DNA of 64,000 bases from positions 23,096,715 to 23,160,714 of the forward strand of contig OX463829.1 in NCBI GenBank assembly GCA_949825045.1. Reading direction: 5' to 3'. The notes beneath the pieces were generated by a model, which was not told the DNA's origin, searched no databases, and saw only the letters and a program-made list of their open reading frames with translations. This document shows positions 9,571 through 20,484 of the stretch, in pieces (the stretch's first letter is position 1; the number at the start of each line of letters is the position of its first letter). The DNA is from Argyresthia goedartella (Eukaryota > Arthropoda > Insecta > Lepidoptera > Argyresthiidae). A program made the position numbers and the translations under genes.

Positions 9571-12507
9571 ATGGATAGTTTATGTAATATTGATAATAGT
9601 TTTTTCTCTTGTTCCTCAAGCGACGACTACATTAGTGCGGAGAGCGATAACTCCTTTGTGGTGGAACCGCTATCCGCCAAACTGAGGACTGTCTTTGTTG
9701 GCCTGGAGGGTAACTTAAATATTGTTCATATCAATGCCCAAAGCATCCACTCTAGTTACCCAGACCTTCTCGAAGCGTTCAGCACAAAACATGTGGATGG
9801 TATACTTATTTCTGAATCTTTCCTAAAACCTTCTATGCCTTCCACCATGTATTCACTACCTGGATACCAGCTGTATCGGAACGATAGAGTTGGAAAAGCT
9901 GGTGGTGGTGTAGCTATTTTCCTTCGTTCGGACATATCCTGCAAAGTTGTGAGTGTCTCCCCGAGTGAGTACTCTGAATCTGCTGAACATCTTTTCCTTG
10001 AAATCTGTCTTCACCGTAGTAAAGTTCTGCTCGGTGTTCTCTACAGTCCTTCGCTTCTCATCAATTACTTCGATTCCTTCGAGTCCCTGCTCAATGAGCT
10101 GACTCCTCTTTATAATGATGTCCTAATCCTCGGCGACTTTAATACATGTCTTCTTAAAAATGATTCCCGCTCGGCCCAACTCCGGTCTATTGTCAATTCA
10201 TTCAACTTGCATATTCTCCCTCTAAATGCGACTCATTGTCAACCACATTGTACTCCCTCTCTCCTTGATATCATGATATCATCTGATATAGACAAAGTTG
10301 CTGCCCACGGTCAATTTAATTCTCCTTTTTCTTATCATGACCTGGTTTATCTCTCCTATAAGGTCAAGTCTCCCAAGAACAGAGCCAAATTTATCTTTCT
10401 TCGTAGCTTTAAGGGCATTGATCCATCGTTACTCCAATCTGATGCATCATCAATCGATTGGTCACCTGTCATTTCTAGTGAGGCCGTTGACGACAAGATC
10501 CACCATTTCAACACAATTATTCTGGGACTATTTGACAAACACGCACCCATCAAAAAGGTCAAAGTAAAACACCTTCCTGCGCCTTGGCTCACGGACCCCA
10601 TCAAACGGTTGATGGCTAAACGGAACCGAGCTAAATATCAGCATAAAAAGGAACCCACCGACGATAATTTTGCTGCCTACAAATGCCTCCGGAACCGTTG
10701 TAACCGTATGTGCCGTGATGCCAAGCGTCGCCACATCTTTGAGTGCATTCAAAACTACACCCCTTCCGAAGTGTGGAAATTCCTGAGATCTCTAGGTGTC
10801 GGTAAGCCCCAGAATCAAATGGTTGGTGACGTCGATCTCAACGGTCTTAACAGATTTTTCTCGGCTCCCCCAGTCGTTATGGATCCCATCGTTAAGGATG
10901 CCACTCTGCATGGGCTCCGCTCCAGGCCGGCGTTGACCTCCACTCCTTTCGACTTCAGTCCAGTCGGAATTAACACAGTTAAGAAGGCGGTGCTGGCTAT
11001 CTCATCGAAAGCTGTAGGTGATGATTGCATCTGCTCTAATATGATCAGCAACGTGCTCGATTATATTCTTCCCGCTATCACACACATTATAAATCACTCT
11101 CTCTCTAGCTGTTCTTTCCCCTATGTGTGGAAAAAAGCATTAGTCATACCTTTACCCAAATCCTCAAACCCCTCCTCTTTCAAAGAGTATCGTCCTATTT
11201 CTATCCTGCCTATGCTTTCCAAAGTCCTAGAATCCATTGTCCACTCCCAGCTTTCCTCCTACCTTACGTCTCACTGTCTGCTGAATCGATTCCAGTCGGG
11301 ATTCAGGCCGGGTCATAGTACCGTTACGGCCTTACTCAAAGTCACTGACGACATTCAGTTGGCTATGGACGAGAAACAGCTCACCGTACTAGCGCTACTT
11401 GACTTCAGCAGCGCATTCAACTGTGTTGATTTCGACATCCTCGTTGAGATACTGAAGTCTCTGAATGTCTCCCCGGCCTCAGCCAGCTGGTTCGACTCCT
11501 ACCTGAGAGGTCGTCAGCAGCGTATAAGGTCCGAGGAGACTTCAACAGAATGGTGCGACCTTTTTGCAGGGGTGCCTCAGGGTGGTATCCTGTCCCCTCT
11601 TCTCTTTTCTGTCTTCATAAATTCTATCTCAGATATTCTCTCTTCCTCTTATCATCTCTATGCCGATGATCTCCAAATTTACCGTCATTTTTCTCCCTGT
11701 GATGTTAACTCTGCTGTGGCCTTGCTGAATGCTGATCTTGAGTGTATCAGGGATTGGGCTCTGTCACACGGGCTACTCGTCAATCCTTGTAAGTCGCAGT
11801 CAATGATTATCGGGTCCAGGCACTCTCTCCAAGTGTTACAGCATATGTCCACTGCACCCATAATGTACGATGGAATCGTAATTCCCTACAGCTCCAAGGC
11901 CAAAAATCTCGGAGTCATCTTTGATAACCTGCTGTCTTGGTCAGCGCATGTCTGCGAGGTTAGTAGGCGTGTCTTCGCTACGTTTTACTCTCTCAGACGA
12001 CTTCAGCACTTCTTACCTCTTCAGACCAAAATTACACTCGCCCAATCTCTGTTACTTCCCCTCATTGACTACGCAGATGTCTGCTGGATCAGCGCAAACG
12101 AAGAGCAACTGGACAAACTCGAGCGACTTCAAAATCTTGGGATTCGGTTTATTTTCGGTTTGCGCAAATTTGACCATGTTTCTCAGTATCGCAGGGATCT
12201 GAAGTGGCTTCCAATCCGTCTTCGCCGGGATTCCCACATCCTCTTCACTCTCTTTAAGATTTTACATAATCCTCATTACCCTGGCTTCTTACGTGATTCG
12301 TTCACTTTTCTTTCTTCAGATAGGCCTCGGAGACCTCACACTCGGTCGCTGCTCACAACACCGCAACATAAAACTGTCGCATATGAACATGGGTTCCGAC
12401 TCCGGGCTATCAAGCTCTGGAACAAACTCCCCAGCACCGTCAGGGACAGTCCATCTCTTAACATCTTCAAAAGTAGTTTGAAGGAACATTACCTTTCTCT
12501 TCTGTAG
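9571..12507 (+). CDS. LINE ORF2 protein: AP endonuclease and reverse transcriptase, intact
   Basis: The protein has 978 residues and starts at an ATG. The APE-type endonuclease covers roughly residues 45-265, with INAQSI, ISESFL, the glycine run KAGGGVAIFLR, ILGDFNT (about 187), LLDIMIS and SYHDLVYLS (about 253). The RT spans roughly 510-770: VIPLPKSS, YRPISILPMLSK, the catalytic Asp in LLDFSSAF (about 610), GVPQGGILSP, and YADDLQIY (about 696). A C-terminal domain ends with LWNKLP. All expected catalytic residues are present and there is no stop or frameshift. The product would nick target DNA and copy its own RNA there. A relative lies at 28809-29312. The clade is uncertain. Confidence 0.9.
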   Translation: MDSLCNIDNSFFSCSSSDDYISAESDNSFVVEPLSAKLRTVFVGLEGNLNIVHINAQSIHSSYPDLLEAFSTKHVDGILISESFLKPSMPSTMYSLPGYQLYRNDRVGKAGGGVAIFLRSDISCKVVSVSPSEYSESAEHLFLEICLHRSKVLLGVLYSPSLLINYFDSFESLLNELTPLYNDVLILGDFNTCLLKNDSRSAQLRSIVNSFNLHILPLNATHCQPHCTPSLLDIMISSDIDKVAAHGQFNSPFSYHDLVYLSYKVKSPKNRAKFIFLRSFKGIDPSLLQSDASSIDWSPVISSEAVDDKIHHFNTIILGLFDKHAPIKKVKVKHLPAPWLTDPIKRLMAKRNRAKYQHKKEPTDDNFAAYKCLRNRCNRMCRDAKRRHIFECIQNYTPSEVWKFLRSLGVGKPQNQMVGDVDLNGLNRFFSAPPVVMDPIVKDATLHGLRSRPALTSTPFDFSPVGINTVKKAVLAISSKAVGDDCICSNMISNVLDYILPAITHIINHSLSSCSFPYVWKKALVIPLPKSSNPSSFKEYRPISILPMLSKVLESIVHSQLSSYLTSHCLLNRFQSGFRPGHSTVTALLKVTDDIQLAMDEKQLTVLALLDFSSAFNCVDFDILVEILKSLNVSPASASWFDSYLRGRQQRIRSEETSTEWCDLFAGVPQGGILSPLLFSVFINSISDILSSSYHLYADDLQIYRHFSPCDVNSAVALLNADLECIRDWALSHGLLVNPCKSQSMIIGSRHSLQVLQHMSTAPIMYDGIVIPYSSKAKNLGVIFDNLLSWSAHVCEVSRRVFATFYSLRRLQHFLPLQTKITLAQSLLLPLIDYADVCWISANEEQLDKLERLQNLGIRFIFGLRKFDHVSQYRRDLKWLPIRLRRDSHILFTLFKILHNPHYPGFLRDSFTFLSSDRPRRPHTRSLLTTPQHKTVAYEHGFRLRAIKLWNKLPSTVRDSPSLNIFKSSLKEHYLSLL

Positions 12508-12849
12508 TAGATTATATTTTATTTATATATTGTATAGGTATTTATTGATATTTAAATATAGTATTTATAGGTATTATATTATTATGTAGGTTCTCATTTA
12601 TTTATATGTGTAAATATGTAAGTAATTTATTATAAATATATTAAAGTCACTCTGATGTTTAGTTTTTTTTATATGTTGTGCATAATAGGTCTATCCCTTC
12701 GCATGAAACTATTTTTCCCTGTCAGCCCTGGGTTTGCTGGAAGAAATCTCTATATAGAGATAAGCACGCCTTTGTTTACTAACTATGTTTGTAATTGTCC
12801 ACTAATGTGTATATGCAATAAAGAGTATATCTATCTATCTATCTATATC
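12508..12849 (+). other. LINE 3' untranslated region with TATC tail
   Basis: It is AT-rich, contains gcaataaagag near 12815-12825, and ends in tatctatctatctatctat. The next bases (atccgtatctattccctcc) are gypsy gag in reverse. Confidence 0.8.
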
Positions 12850-13161
12850 CGTATCTATTCCCTCCAATCTGTAAAAAACATGATTAATAAAAGTTTCTAT
12901 TAATCGTAAGTATTTGGTTTCACCTTGTAAAATTTTTTCAATTTTACAATCCAGGTAAGTCAGAGTAGAACCAATTTGAGACAAGTCATCCTCAATCGGA
13001 ACTGGAGAAGTCAGAATATCTTCAGGGTGAGAATTCGCAACTAAACGCAAAACTTGTTTTTTAAGAAGCAAAACAGTATTAGCTGGTTCCTCATATCTAA
13101 TCTTTACTTCGTATTCGAGCTCGGCCTTGTTAAGGAATTCGTACTTAATAACCCTTTCCAT
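12850..13161 (-). pseudogene. Gypsy gag, N-terminal part, cut off by the LINE
   Basis: From MERVIKYEFLNKAELEYEV the frame reads well for about 104 residues (EPANTVLLLKKQVLRLV, EDILTSPVPIEDDL, TFINHVFYRLEGIDTD) and is then lost in the LINE tail. An N-terminal ELEYEV region followed by an acidic SPLP/EDDL stretch is, as I recall, usual in gags of arthropod gypsy elements. The downstream piece resumes with MEPDPAP at 9469. Confidence 0.65.
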
Positions 13162-13400
13162 TGTTATAGTTAAGTGTAGAGTCAAGTGTTATAGAAGTGA
13201 AGTGAAGTGAAGTGAAGTAATGTAAGTTAAATATAGGCCTAAATATAATCCAGATGAGTTGAAAAACTAGATGAAGTTTTGTTTTAGAATTTGGAAAATA
13301 TGAAAAGGATGAATAGATAAAGATTTAAGAGCGAAAGAGAAAGCAAATCAAAGGGAAAGAGACAAGGCGCAGAAAAGGTGAAGGGTGGAGAAGAACTTTT
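13162..13400 (-). other. Gypsy 5' leader
   Basis: This lies between the primer site and gag. It includes a run of about five GAAGT units near 13194-13218 on the plus strand. No coding frame is seen. Confidence 0.6.
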
Positions 13401-13413
13401 ACGTTGGGCGCCA
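13401..13413 (-). other. Gypsy primer binding site, tRNA-Lys type
   Basis: The element strand reads TGGCGCCCAACGT, three bases after the 5' LTR end. This is complementary to the 3' end (...ACGTTGGGCGCCA) that I recall for animal tRNA-Lys(CUU). The match fades after 13 bases. Confidence 0.75.
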
Positions 13414-13416
13414 AAA

Positions 13417-14534
13417 TGCCATGTAAAGATATTAACCTAACCAGAACCTAACAGAAAACAACCAGGATAAAATTTAGAAATGACAGTTTATTAGGGCTAT
13501 ATACAATGACTTTAGAAAAATGATAGGAAGATGAGGGTGGATGAAATGAGACAGGTTTTATAAAAAATATAGGTATCAGATTTAAAAAAAAAGAAACGGA
13601 GGACACGCAGAGTAGGAGTAGAAGGAGCAGTAGAAACGGTCTGCCGAACCGGTCGGTGGAAGCACTGGTGGGCGACGTAGCACTTGCAGATGGAGAGCGT
13701 GGCCGGCGGTCAATCAGTCATCAGACCGCGACGGGCAGCAGGAGTAGGGGCCCTGGTAGCGAAACGCCGGCCAGGATAGAGGCCCGCAGCGTGTCGGCCT
13801 GAAGTCACTGATGAGCAGGTGTAGCAGAAAACGGGCAGGTGAAGTGGAGACCCAACGAAGCGCTGGCCAGGGTAGAGGCTCGCCAAGTCAGGAGGCGTAG
13901 CAGTAGCGGCTCGCAGGATCCCGGGGCAATGCGACCCCGGAATAAGGCCTTTAGGTGATGCTTCTTGCTTGAGAGCTGAAGTGAGACTCTATAATTTCAG
14001 AAATGTTCCGTTCTTATACCCTTTTTGGAGAGTTCTAAAAATTATTTAAATTAAAAGCAATTTTTGTGAGTGGCCAAGAGAGAAAAAGTATTTTTGTAAA
14101 AGTATTGAAGCAAACATATCAGACCGCTAACGAATTTGAATGGACATTGCCATGACAACCAGATAAACAACAACATAATAAATGTCAGATTTTGGTTTCA
14201 GGCTCGTAATAGAAAAATCAACAAGTTCACATAGCCAAAATTACATAACAGCGAAAGATAAAAGGGTAGCGCACCAGCGCGCACGAAGCCCGAGATTGCA
14301 GAGTTTCGGAGAAAGCCAAATACAAGGTCACCAAAGGTAAACCCCTTCACTATCGATTTAGAAGTGCTGATAGTGTGAAAATACAAAGCGAAAATGATTT
14401 GTTAATGTGTTCTTATGGTTTAAAACGTTACAGGGTCCTATGAAAATAAAGGTGAAAAAATATACAGCTATACAGCTCAGCAAGTATCCAGCTGAAGAAA
14501 CTGGAAAATGGCATGTAAGTAACATAACACTACA
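13417..14534 (-). repeat. Gypsy 5' LTR
   Basis: The partner of 3395-4492. It is about 20 bp longer because of an insertion around 13865-13890. The element-strand ends are TGTAGTG and GGCA. The target duplication AATG follows at 14535-14538. Confidence 0.9.
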
Positions 14535-15639
14535 AATGTTATTTCTGTTTCGGCTAAAGCACCAAATAAATTACACGCGTTTCCATACATTGAAGAACCC
14601 TCTCATATTCATGTTTTTGCCCCTTTTCTACAATGAGCCACTTTGGGAGAAGAAAAGCAAAGGAACTACCACAGATCTATTTTAAAACTAGGTTGTGGAT
14701 ATCTAATACAAATATTACAAACAAGTGGATATATTTTTAATTTTTTAACCAGTCCGGTTAGGATTTAGTATCATTTAGAAGGTGGAGAGGGTGGGGTGTG
14801 AGGGTAGGGGAGAGGGGGTACCCCATCTCCCCTGACACCACTCCCATGAAAAGGTAAAGCACCGTTCTTGAGAAAAATTACTTTAAAACCTCATTTTTGA
14901 GGTTATGGTGACATAATTATCGCTACGAAAGTGACCTATTTCGCATTTTTATTTCGAAATCGCATTAGCTCCGGCTACTACGGGGCTGCGGGGATGCCCC
15001 GCACTTCAGCGCACCGAGTGAGACGGAGGAGCCGCCGAGGCTGGTCGGCGGGCGCCCGTCCGTGCCTCTGGCTCATAAAAAACACTCCAGAGTCTAGTCA
15101 CAAGACTGCCCAGGTAGGACTGCCTAGGAAGTTGGATGACCTGATTCGGATTTTCTATTCCAACACGAAACGCAACAAAACGAAACTCCAGAAGAAATGG
15201 AATGAACGAAAACAAATGATGAGACATTCATGTCACAAATGGCATAGTTTTTTTCAACTTTCCGTTTCATCGATTTTTTGTGACATTTTAGACCATAGAC
15301 TGTTTTTATACCACCATTACCACCACGAAACCTAAAAATGGGCAATTCAAGTCTAAGAATTGCCCATTTGTAGGTTTCGTTATCACTATCTGTTTTGACG
15401 TTAGAAACTATTTTTATTAATAACTCGATAAATATGCATTACCTTGTAATAAGAGTTGTTGTAATAAGGGACCCATCCCCTACCAGATTTCGCCGCTTTT
15501 ACCCCCAATCATGCCTATTTCTAAAGAGCATGTAACATTTTTGGCACAGCTAGTTGAAAAATCTTGATTTTTTGCGGCCAGAGATGCAACTGGTGTGAAT
15601 CGATAGAGTAAATGGGCCATGCTAAAAAAAAACATACTA
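14535..15639. other. Continuation of the interrupted CCGT repeat, then unassigned DNA
   Basis: The first ~60 bases (aatgttatttctg...) continue the repeat cut at 3394. Around 14600-14720 there is similarity to 19640-19740. A GC-rich stretch lies at 14980-15070. A 22-bp inverted repeat with one mismatch and an 8-bp spacer lies at 15327-15348/15357-15378. No gene is supported. Confidence 0.5.
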
Positions 15640-16115
15640 CTTTTTATTATATTTAGTAAAATTTTAGGCTAAACTATATATTTCTGGTATTAGATGTCTT
15701 AATATTTTTTTTATAATTTTCAAAATCATACGTCTTGTGACGTCACTTGCACACAGTTTTGGAACGGTTGTACTTGAGGCTGGTTGATTCCGAATATTAA
15801 ACAAAAAAATTAAAACGTCAATATTTGTTTACGTTCCAACTGACATCTGCGTCCTCGACTGTCATGAAAACTGTTGATACTTGACAGTTTTACAGAACAG
15901 CCAACTTAACGACGAAGGGAATATGGAACAAACTACGCCATAGAGGACAAATGACATTGTGTTGGCAAAGGACAAGGACATGTACATTATGTTTTTACGG
16001 ATATTTCAGTAGTCCTGCAATATTGCTTAATAGAAATAACGGAATTTTGTTAGGAACACAATTATCTCAAAATGGTTTTATCAGTTTGGTACCTTTTTTT
16101 TTTACCTGGCCAATT
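15640..16115 (+). repeat. Dispersed ~0.5-kb repeat, copy A (no SINE inside)
   Basis: It shares an ordered series of blocks with 20485-21145: gacgtcacttg, cttgaggctggttg, caatatttgtt, actgacatctg, ctgttgatacttgacagttt, gataacggaat-like text and aacacaattat. It is more diverged than recent copies and no coding frame is seen. Confidence 0.65.
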
Positions 16116-17049
16116 ATTACAAACAAAAGCTTGTTAAGATTTCTCAACGTAGTTAGCAACTCTCAGTACAAAAGTGTCAGAATCCTTTTCTGATATATCA
16201 ATTTGGTCCAGGCACCGCAATACAATTTAAACCTTCGACATCACAATCTAAGATCGCTATAAAGTGCAAGCGTAAAACTTGGCTGTAACAATCCGCCCCG
16301 GGCGAGGATCCAAAACAGTTTTCCCATATTTTCCTTTTACGATTGATATTTCACGCTTGCCTTCACTAAAAGCTTCATCTGTGATCATTTCACCTCCTTC
16401 AGAGGATTTTCACTCGAATAGTATTACGATACAGGATTTATAATAGAAATAAAGCGGATAATATGAAGAGCACATTACTCGATAGCTAAGTACCATTGGT
16501 TCAGATAAAATCTGGATAGTAGTCGAAAGATAAATGTAAAAAAAAAAGTTTGTCTGTAAAGTCGTTTTACGGACGATAATTTTACGTGATAACTTCATAA
16601 GGTGAACGCTAAGGCCGATCGTGCCTTTTTATCACTTGTTCCGCGCTCTCACTTGCACGCTCGGCTCAGGCGGAACGTGACAATGAGTCATGCTTTTTCG
16701 TGCGTGCAGCCGGCGTTCATCGATTTCTAAGACGTTATCACGTCAAAAAACTTACACTCTTTACCTTTTCAAAGAAGGCTACCGTTGTATATGCTCACCA
16801 TACGACCCCTCACACCACACCTGGTTGGGAGAAGTCGATGGGACGCTGGGTTTAAATAGGAATTTTTGTGGACTGTATAGGTTGTATTAGGGAGATACTT
16901 GACAGAGAGAAAACAACTACAATTATTACAATTTCACCCACCTTTTCCGTACACTGCTTCTGATCTCTTGCTGCTGTGGCAAGCTTTATGACATCCAGCA
17001 CGACACCACAGGCCTGTTTATTCAAAGTTTCTTAAAAGTCTGTTGCATG
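16116..17049. other. No gene or clear repeat seen
   Basis: AT-rich sequence. Short frames do not resemble known families. Confidence 0.4.
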
Positions 17050-17072
17050 TGTCACCGTAAGATTGTCAAAAA

Positions 17073-17773
17073 AACTAGAACTCTGATGTTTTATTCCGTA
17101 GAATTCTGACATTTCAGATATCATAAGGTTCTTTATGAGGACAATTATTATTATTTTATTCATTTTGATAAGCACAAAATCGAAACCCGATACTTGATAC
17201 AAACGTAAACAAGGAACTACCGTTGACGTGGGAGTAATATTTGTACTGTGGCTATCGACGTTTAGCTGTCAGTGTTACGCTCCATTGGACACTTCTTTAC
17301 ACTTAACACTTCACAGCCTCACAGCGAATAATTGAAAAGACCTGCTTTGTCAGATGGATGCAGAATTATTTAAGATCTGGAACGTGATTCTACGCTACGA
17401 AGTATATGGCAATCAAATTATATTGGTAGATTTTAGCAAAGATATACCAATGCCCTCATGTGTTCTCGGTGTTTGCTGCTATTTGTTGTTATTATCTTGT
17501 TAAATTTGTTAAGTTTCTATTATTCTGTTAAGTTTTTTCTTGTTGATTTTTCGTGTTGTGATTGTTCGTTGATTTTTACAAACGTTATGGAGCGACAGCC
17601 TGGCCCTTCCCGGGAATAAAATGGATACATTCACTAACAAATAAAATGTATAGACTCAGATGTTCAGACTCGTATTGAAATTGAAAAATGTGCCCGGCCA
17701 AAAAGGTTTGTAATCTCTGACATGTCAAAAAATGATAGCTGTCAGAATTCTACGGAATAAAAAATCAGAGATT
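17073..17773. mobile_element. Second MITE nested in the family-2 MITE
   Basis: The ends are inverted: ttattccgtagaattctgac near 17090-17112 and gtcagaattctacggaataa near 17743-17762. The ~640 bp between has no coding frame. Compared with the copy at 34323, the family-2 sequence resumes directly after it. Confidence 0.7.
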
Positions 17774-17946
17774 TTAACATTTTTTTCTTGTTGGTTGGTC
17801 AACTATCGACAGATAGTAAACTTAGCGTACTGCTTACTATATGACGCGTTAGTTGATAAGCTAACTGTTCAAACCGTTAAATAGTAAACTGGTTTAAACT
17901 TGAATTGCAAAAGAAATACCAGGGCAAATAATGCGGTAACTTAGGT

Positions 17947-17992
17947 GAAGACTATAGAGGGGGCGAGCGCAGGAAGCCCCCGAATAGTCTTC
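17947..17992 (+). repeat. Shared MITE core hairpin, copy 1
   Basis: The stem GAAGACTAT pairs with ATAGTCTTC, followed inward by GGGGGC against GCCCCC. The loop carries GAGCGCAGGAA. It is flanked by tgcggtaacttaggt on the left and gtgttaggttgacatg on the right, as in the other core copies. Confidence 0.8.
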
Positions 17993-18712
17993 GTGTTAGG
18001 TTGACATGTAACAACAAAATAAACCTAAATTCTAAACCCTGTCGGTCTGGTTTAGTATATGTCGATAGTTGATCAACTAACGCGGTAGTTAATCAACTAA
18101 CGGTTTTGACTATCTAACGGTGACATATGCACACGGCCGTGGCGAGGAACGCGCATGTCCAGGAGGTGTTACAACCTCATGGAGACAAGAAGGAGAGTCT
18201 GGTAGCAGGAGCGAATGCCAAGAGCTGCTGATCGTTGCGCTGTCCGGAGATACGAGAACTGTGTCGACGAAAATTAAAGGAGGGAGCGTGTACATACTAA
18301 TTATTGCGATACCCGCTCGTTAAAAATACGAAACACTAGCTACGCATAGATAACTAATAAATACAGAACCGTAATAATTAAGAAACTAAAGTAGAACCAG
18401 AGTACTTGTTAAGATAAATCGAGCCCAAACTCGATGGGGTGGTTTCGTTTTATTACAGAGTTCCCATGAGTCGGCTGAGGCCACCTCCATATCATAAAAT
18501 ATTGCATTGTCATCTGATTTACACAGGCATGCACGATTTCAACTCAATAGGAAATCAGGAAGTGGGTCAAACAGTATTATAATAACTGTGGTCAAACTCA
18601 ACTTGCAAGATTTAATTACAAGCGGACAGAGCCCGGGACAGGAGATACTACATCAGAGCTTATAAAATTAAAGCCCCTATTTCAACCTAGACACTACTGA
18701 ACTACATACATT

Positions 18713-19202
18713 TGTCGCAGTTAGTTGGTTAAATCAGACACTTAACTAACTCTCTAGACCGTTAATTAAATACCGACATTTAACCAAGTCACTAAAATTC
18801 CGTCAGACAAGTGAGTGAACGAAACTTTTAACGAGTTGTCTAAACGTTCCTAGGCAACAAGACATCTACATTTTTTTATATGTACTTAAGTTTATGTTTT
18901 AAGTATTTCTTGTTGTTCTTACATGTTCAACCTAACACGAAGGATAGAGGGGGCTTCGCTTCTCTCACCCCCTTTACCCTTCACCTAAGCTACCGCAATG
19001 TTTTGCCCTGATAGAAGCTATGCAAATCAGCTGTTGCCGTGACGCCATGTTGTTTTCCAATACGCTGGCTTTAGGTAAAACAGATTGTTAAACGTTTTCG
19101 CTTTATTTAAATCAAAATGCTAGTGACTTGGTTAAACTTCGGTATTTAATTAACGGTCTAGAGAGTTAGTTAAGTGTCTGATTTAAGCAACCAACTGTGA
19201 CA
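18713..19202. mobile_element. MITE family 1 (tip TGTCGCAG) carrying the shared core in reverse
   Basis: The terminal inverted repeats are about 85 bp, including cttaactaactctctagacc and taattaaataccga on both arms. The core lies at 18880-19012 in reverse orientation, with its hairpin at 18939-18982. The second copy is at 38212-38662. No clear target duplication could be read. Confidence 0.85.
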
Positions 19203-19208
19203 CAGACG

Positions 19209-19410
19209 TGACGACCTCTGTGGCGCTGCGGTTGTGGCTATGCCTACAGTGAGAGAGGGCCCGGGTTCGATCCCCCCGGCTTTAAAAAACCAGGTATTGG
19301 TTGTTTTTATGTGTTTGATGTGTGTCGCTGTTTCTGGTTTCCACGATACAGGGTATCCTAGTGTAGGGCCAGAAGCAATGTATGTGCCTGTATGTAAATG
19401 TTATGATTGT
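19209..19410 (+). repeat. tRNA-derived SINE, family S2
   Basis: The head ctgtggcgctgcggttgtgg includes an A-box-like region. The B box is gggttcgatcc. A tail region (tgtttctggtttccacgat, ggccagaagcaatgtatg) is shared with copies at 21485, 34740 and 36560. It is a SINE, not a functional tRNA gene, because the head is diverged and a long non-tRNA body follows. Confidence 0.75.
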
Positions 19411-20160
19411 TATATGATAAATACGGCACACAAATAGGGTTGCAGTGCACAATAGGGCGTTCACCCTTGCATTTTTAATTCAGCAGCTCCATTGACGGCC
19501 CGTACTTTAGAAAGAATTCTACGTGGCGTTCCTGGAATCTGTTGAATACTTTACAAAGGTGACAATTGTACAGTATACAATAAAGTCAAAGTCAAAGTAC
19601 TTTATTACTGTAAATATTTACATATAATTAGCAAACGTCATTTTTTGCCTCTTCTCTACATTGGACCAAGGGGATTGATTTTTAGATCTCTTTTAAAAAT
19701 AGGTTTTGCTTAACTATTACTATAACTATTACAAATATGAAAAATTTAATTATTATGATTAATAAGCAGGAATAAATAATTACAAAATTATTAACAGCAA
19801 GGTCTGTATTCAGCCACATCAACCCCATGTTGAGCTAGATTAACACAAACAGGCATATATGTAAATGTTCACGTGAAATGTATGGGATTCTTCATCACGA
19901 TTGGACGATCGAATCTCGCACGAGAGTGGAGTAAGTTAAGTGTTTTAAGAACTGACCATTAGTCCGATCCCAAATTTGAATTAACCTAAAAATGGTTCAC
20001 TAAGTAACCTTAATGAATCATCGAACAACTCTGGGTATGGCAGTGAGTCACAGACTACAAATAAGTCACTGGCTGACTCTAGTGGCTCAGTCAGTTTTTA
20101 GTTTTTAATTTTACATGAATAAATCAAAGAATCAAGTTTACGGTTATGAAAAGGGAAATA
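19411..20160. other. Retroposon tail and unassigned DNA
   Basis: A TTTGAC-tailed retroposon end on the minus strand lies at about 19575-19720 (plus text aaagtcaaagtcaaagt). The rest is AT-rich with nothing recognisable. Confidence 0.45.
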
Positions 20161-20374
20161 TTAACCTGCACATCAAACATTCTGATTTGCACAGCAAATA
20201 TCAGGGCAAAATGCTGCGGTAGCTTAGATGAAACGTTCGTGTAAGGTTAAACATGCAAGTAGAACAAAACATACCTAAAACATAAACTTGAGTACACATA
20301 AAATATTTAAAACATAAAAAGTAATTTTGCCGAACCTTTTTTCTGTGCAAATCAGTATTTTTGATGTGCGATTA
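20161..20374. mobile_element. MITE family 3 (TTAA-flanked, tip ..GCACATCAAA) with a hairpin-less core
   Basis: The ends are TTAAcctgcacatc and gatgtgcgaTTAA, with a shared subterminal tttgcacag. The core (tgcggtagcttaga ... gtaaggttaaacatg) is present, but the hairpin between them is reduced to a few bases (tgaaacgttcg). The second copy is at 44452-44704. TTAA at both ends suggests piggyBac-type mobilisation. Confidence 0.75.
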
Positions 20375-20484
20375 AATACTAGCCTTATGAAGAGAGTCGA
20401 GTGAGGCACTCCATTTTAAAATGCAGCTATGTGACACGTTTTCCTGACTTGCTTTGAATTAAAAGTGGTGGCAAAAAAACGTAC

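Larger units (their letters stand above)
9480..12849 (+). mobile_element. Non-LTR retrotransposon (CR1/L2/Daphne-like) nested in gypsy gag
   Basis: It carries one uninterrupted endonuclease-RT frame, a ~340-bp 3' region with AATAAA near 12818, and a TATC-repeat tail (about 12833-12847). Gypsy gag sequence lies on both sides in the opposite orientation. No polyA is present; short 3' tandem repeats are typical of the CR1/L2/Daphne group within the Jockey superfamily. No ORF1 is seen, so it may be 5' truncated or of a type without ORF1. I could not define the target duplication. Confidence 0.85.
3395..14534 (-). mobile_element. Ty3/gypsy LTR retrotransposon, full length but inactivated, with a nested LINE
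   Basis: This element has two LTRs (3395-4492 and 13417-14534) beginning TGTAGTG and ending GGCA on the element strand. A 4-bp duplication AATG flanks it at 3391-3394 and 14535-14538. In element order it holds the 5' LTR, a primer binding site, gag, protease, RT, RNase H, integrase, a polypurine tract and the 3' LTR. No envelope gene is seen. Gag is interrupted by a plus-strand LINE (about 9480-12849), and gag and pol carry stops and frameshifts. The LTRs differ at roughly a dozen bases plus one ~20-bp indel, counted by eye, which indicates a fairly recent insertion. Confidence 0.9.
17050..18125. mobile_element. MITE family 2 (tip TGTCACCG), interrupted by another element
   Basis: The left end TGTCACCGTAAGATTGTCAA (17050) pairs with the right end ...actatctaacggtgaca (18125). 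The same family occurs uninterrupted at 34323-34709. Between 17073 and 17773 this copy carries an insertion with its own inverted ends. The rest (17774-18125) has the shared core with a hairpin at 17947-17992. Confidence 0.8.

Noticed and set aside
12825..12850. CRISPR-like or satellite repeat (TATC units)
   Set aside because: It is the short 3' tail of a LINE, with no spacers.
14931..15335. 134-codon plus-strand frame with a GC-rich middle
   Set aside because: It is covered by similarly long minus-strand frames and shows no motif. The composition patch is more likely a repeat fragment.
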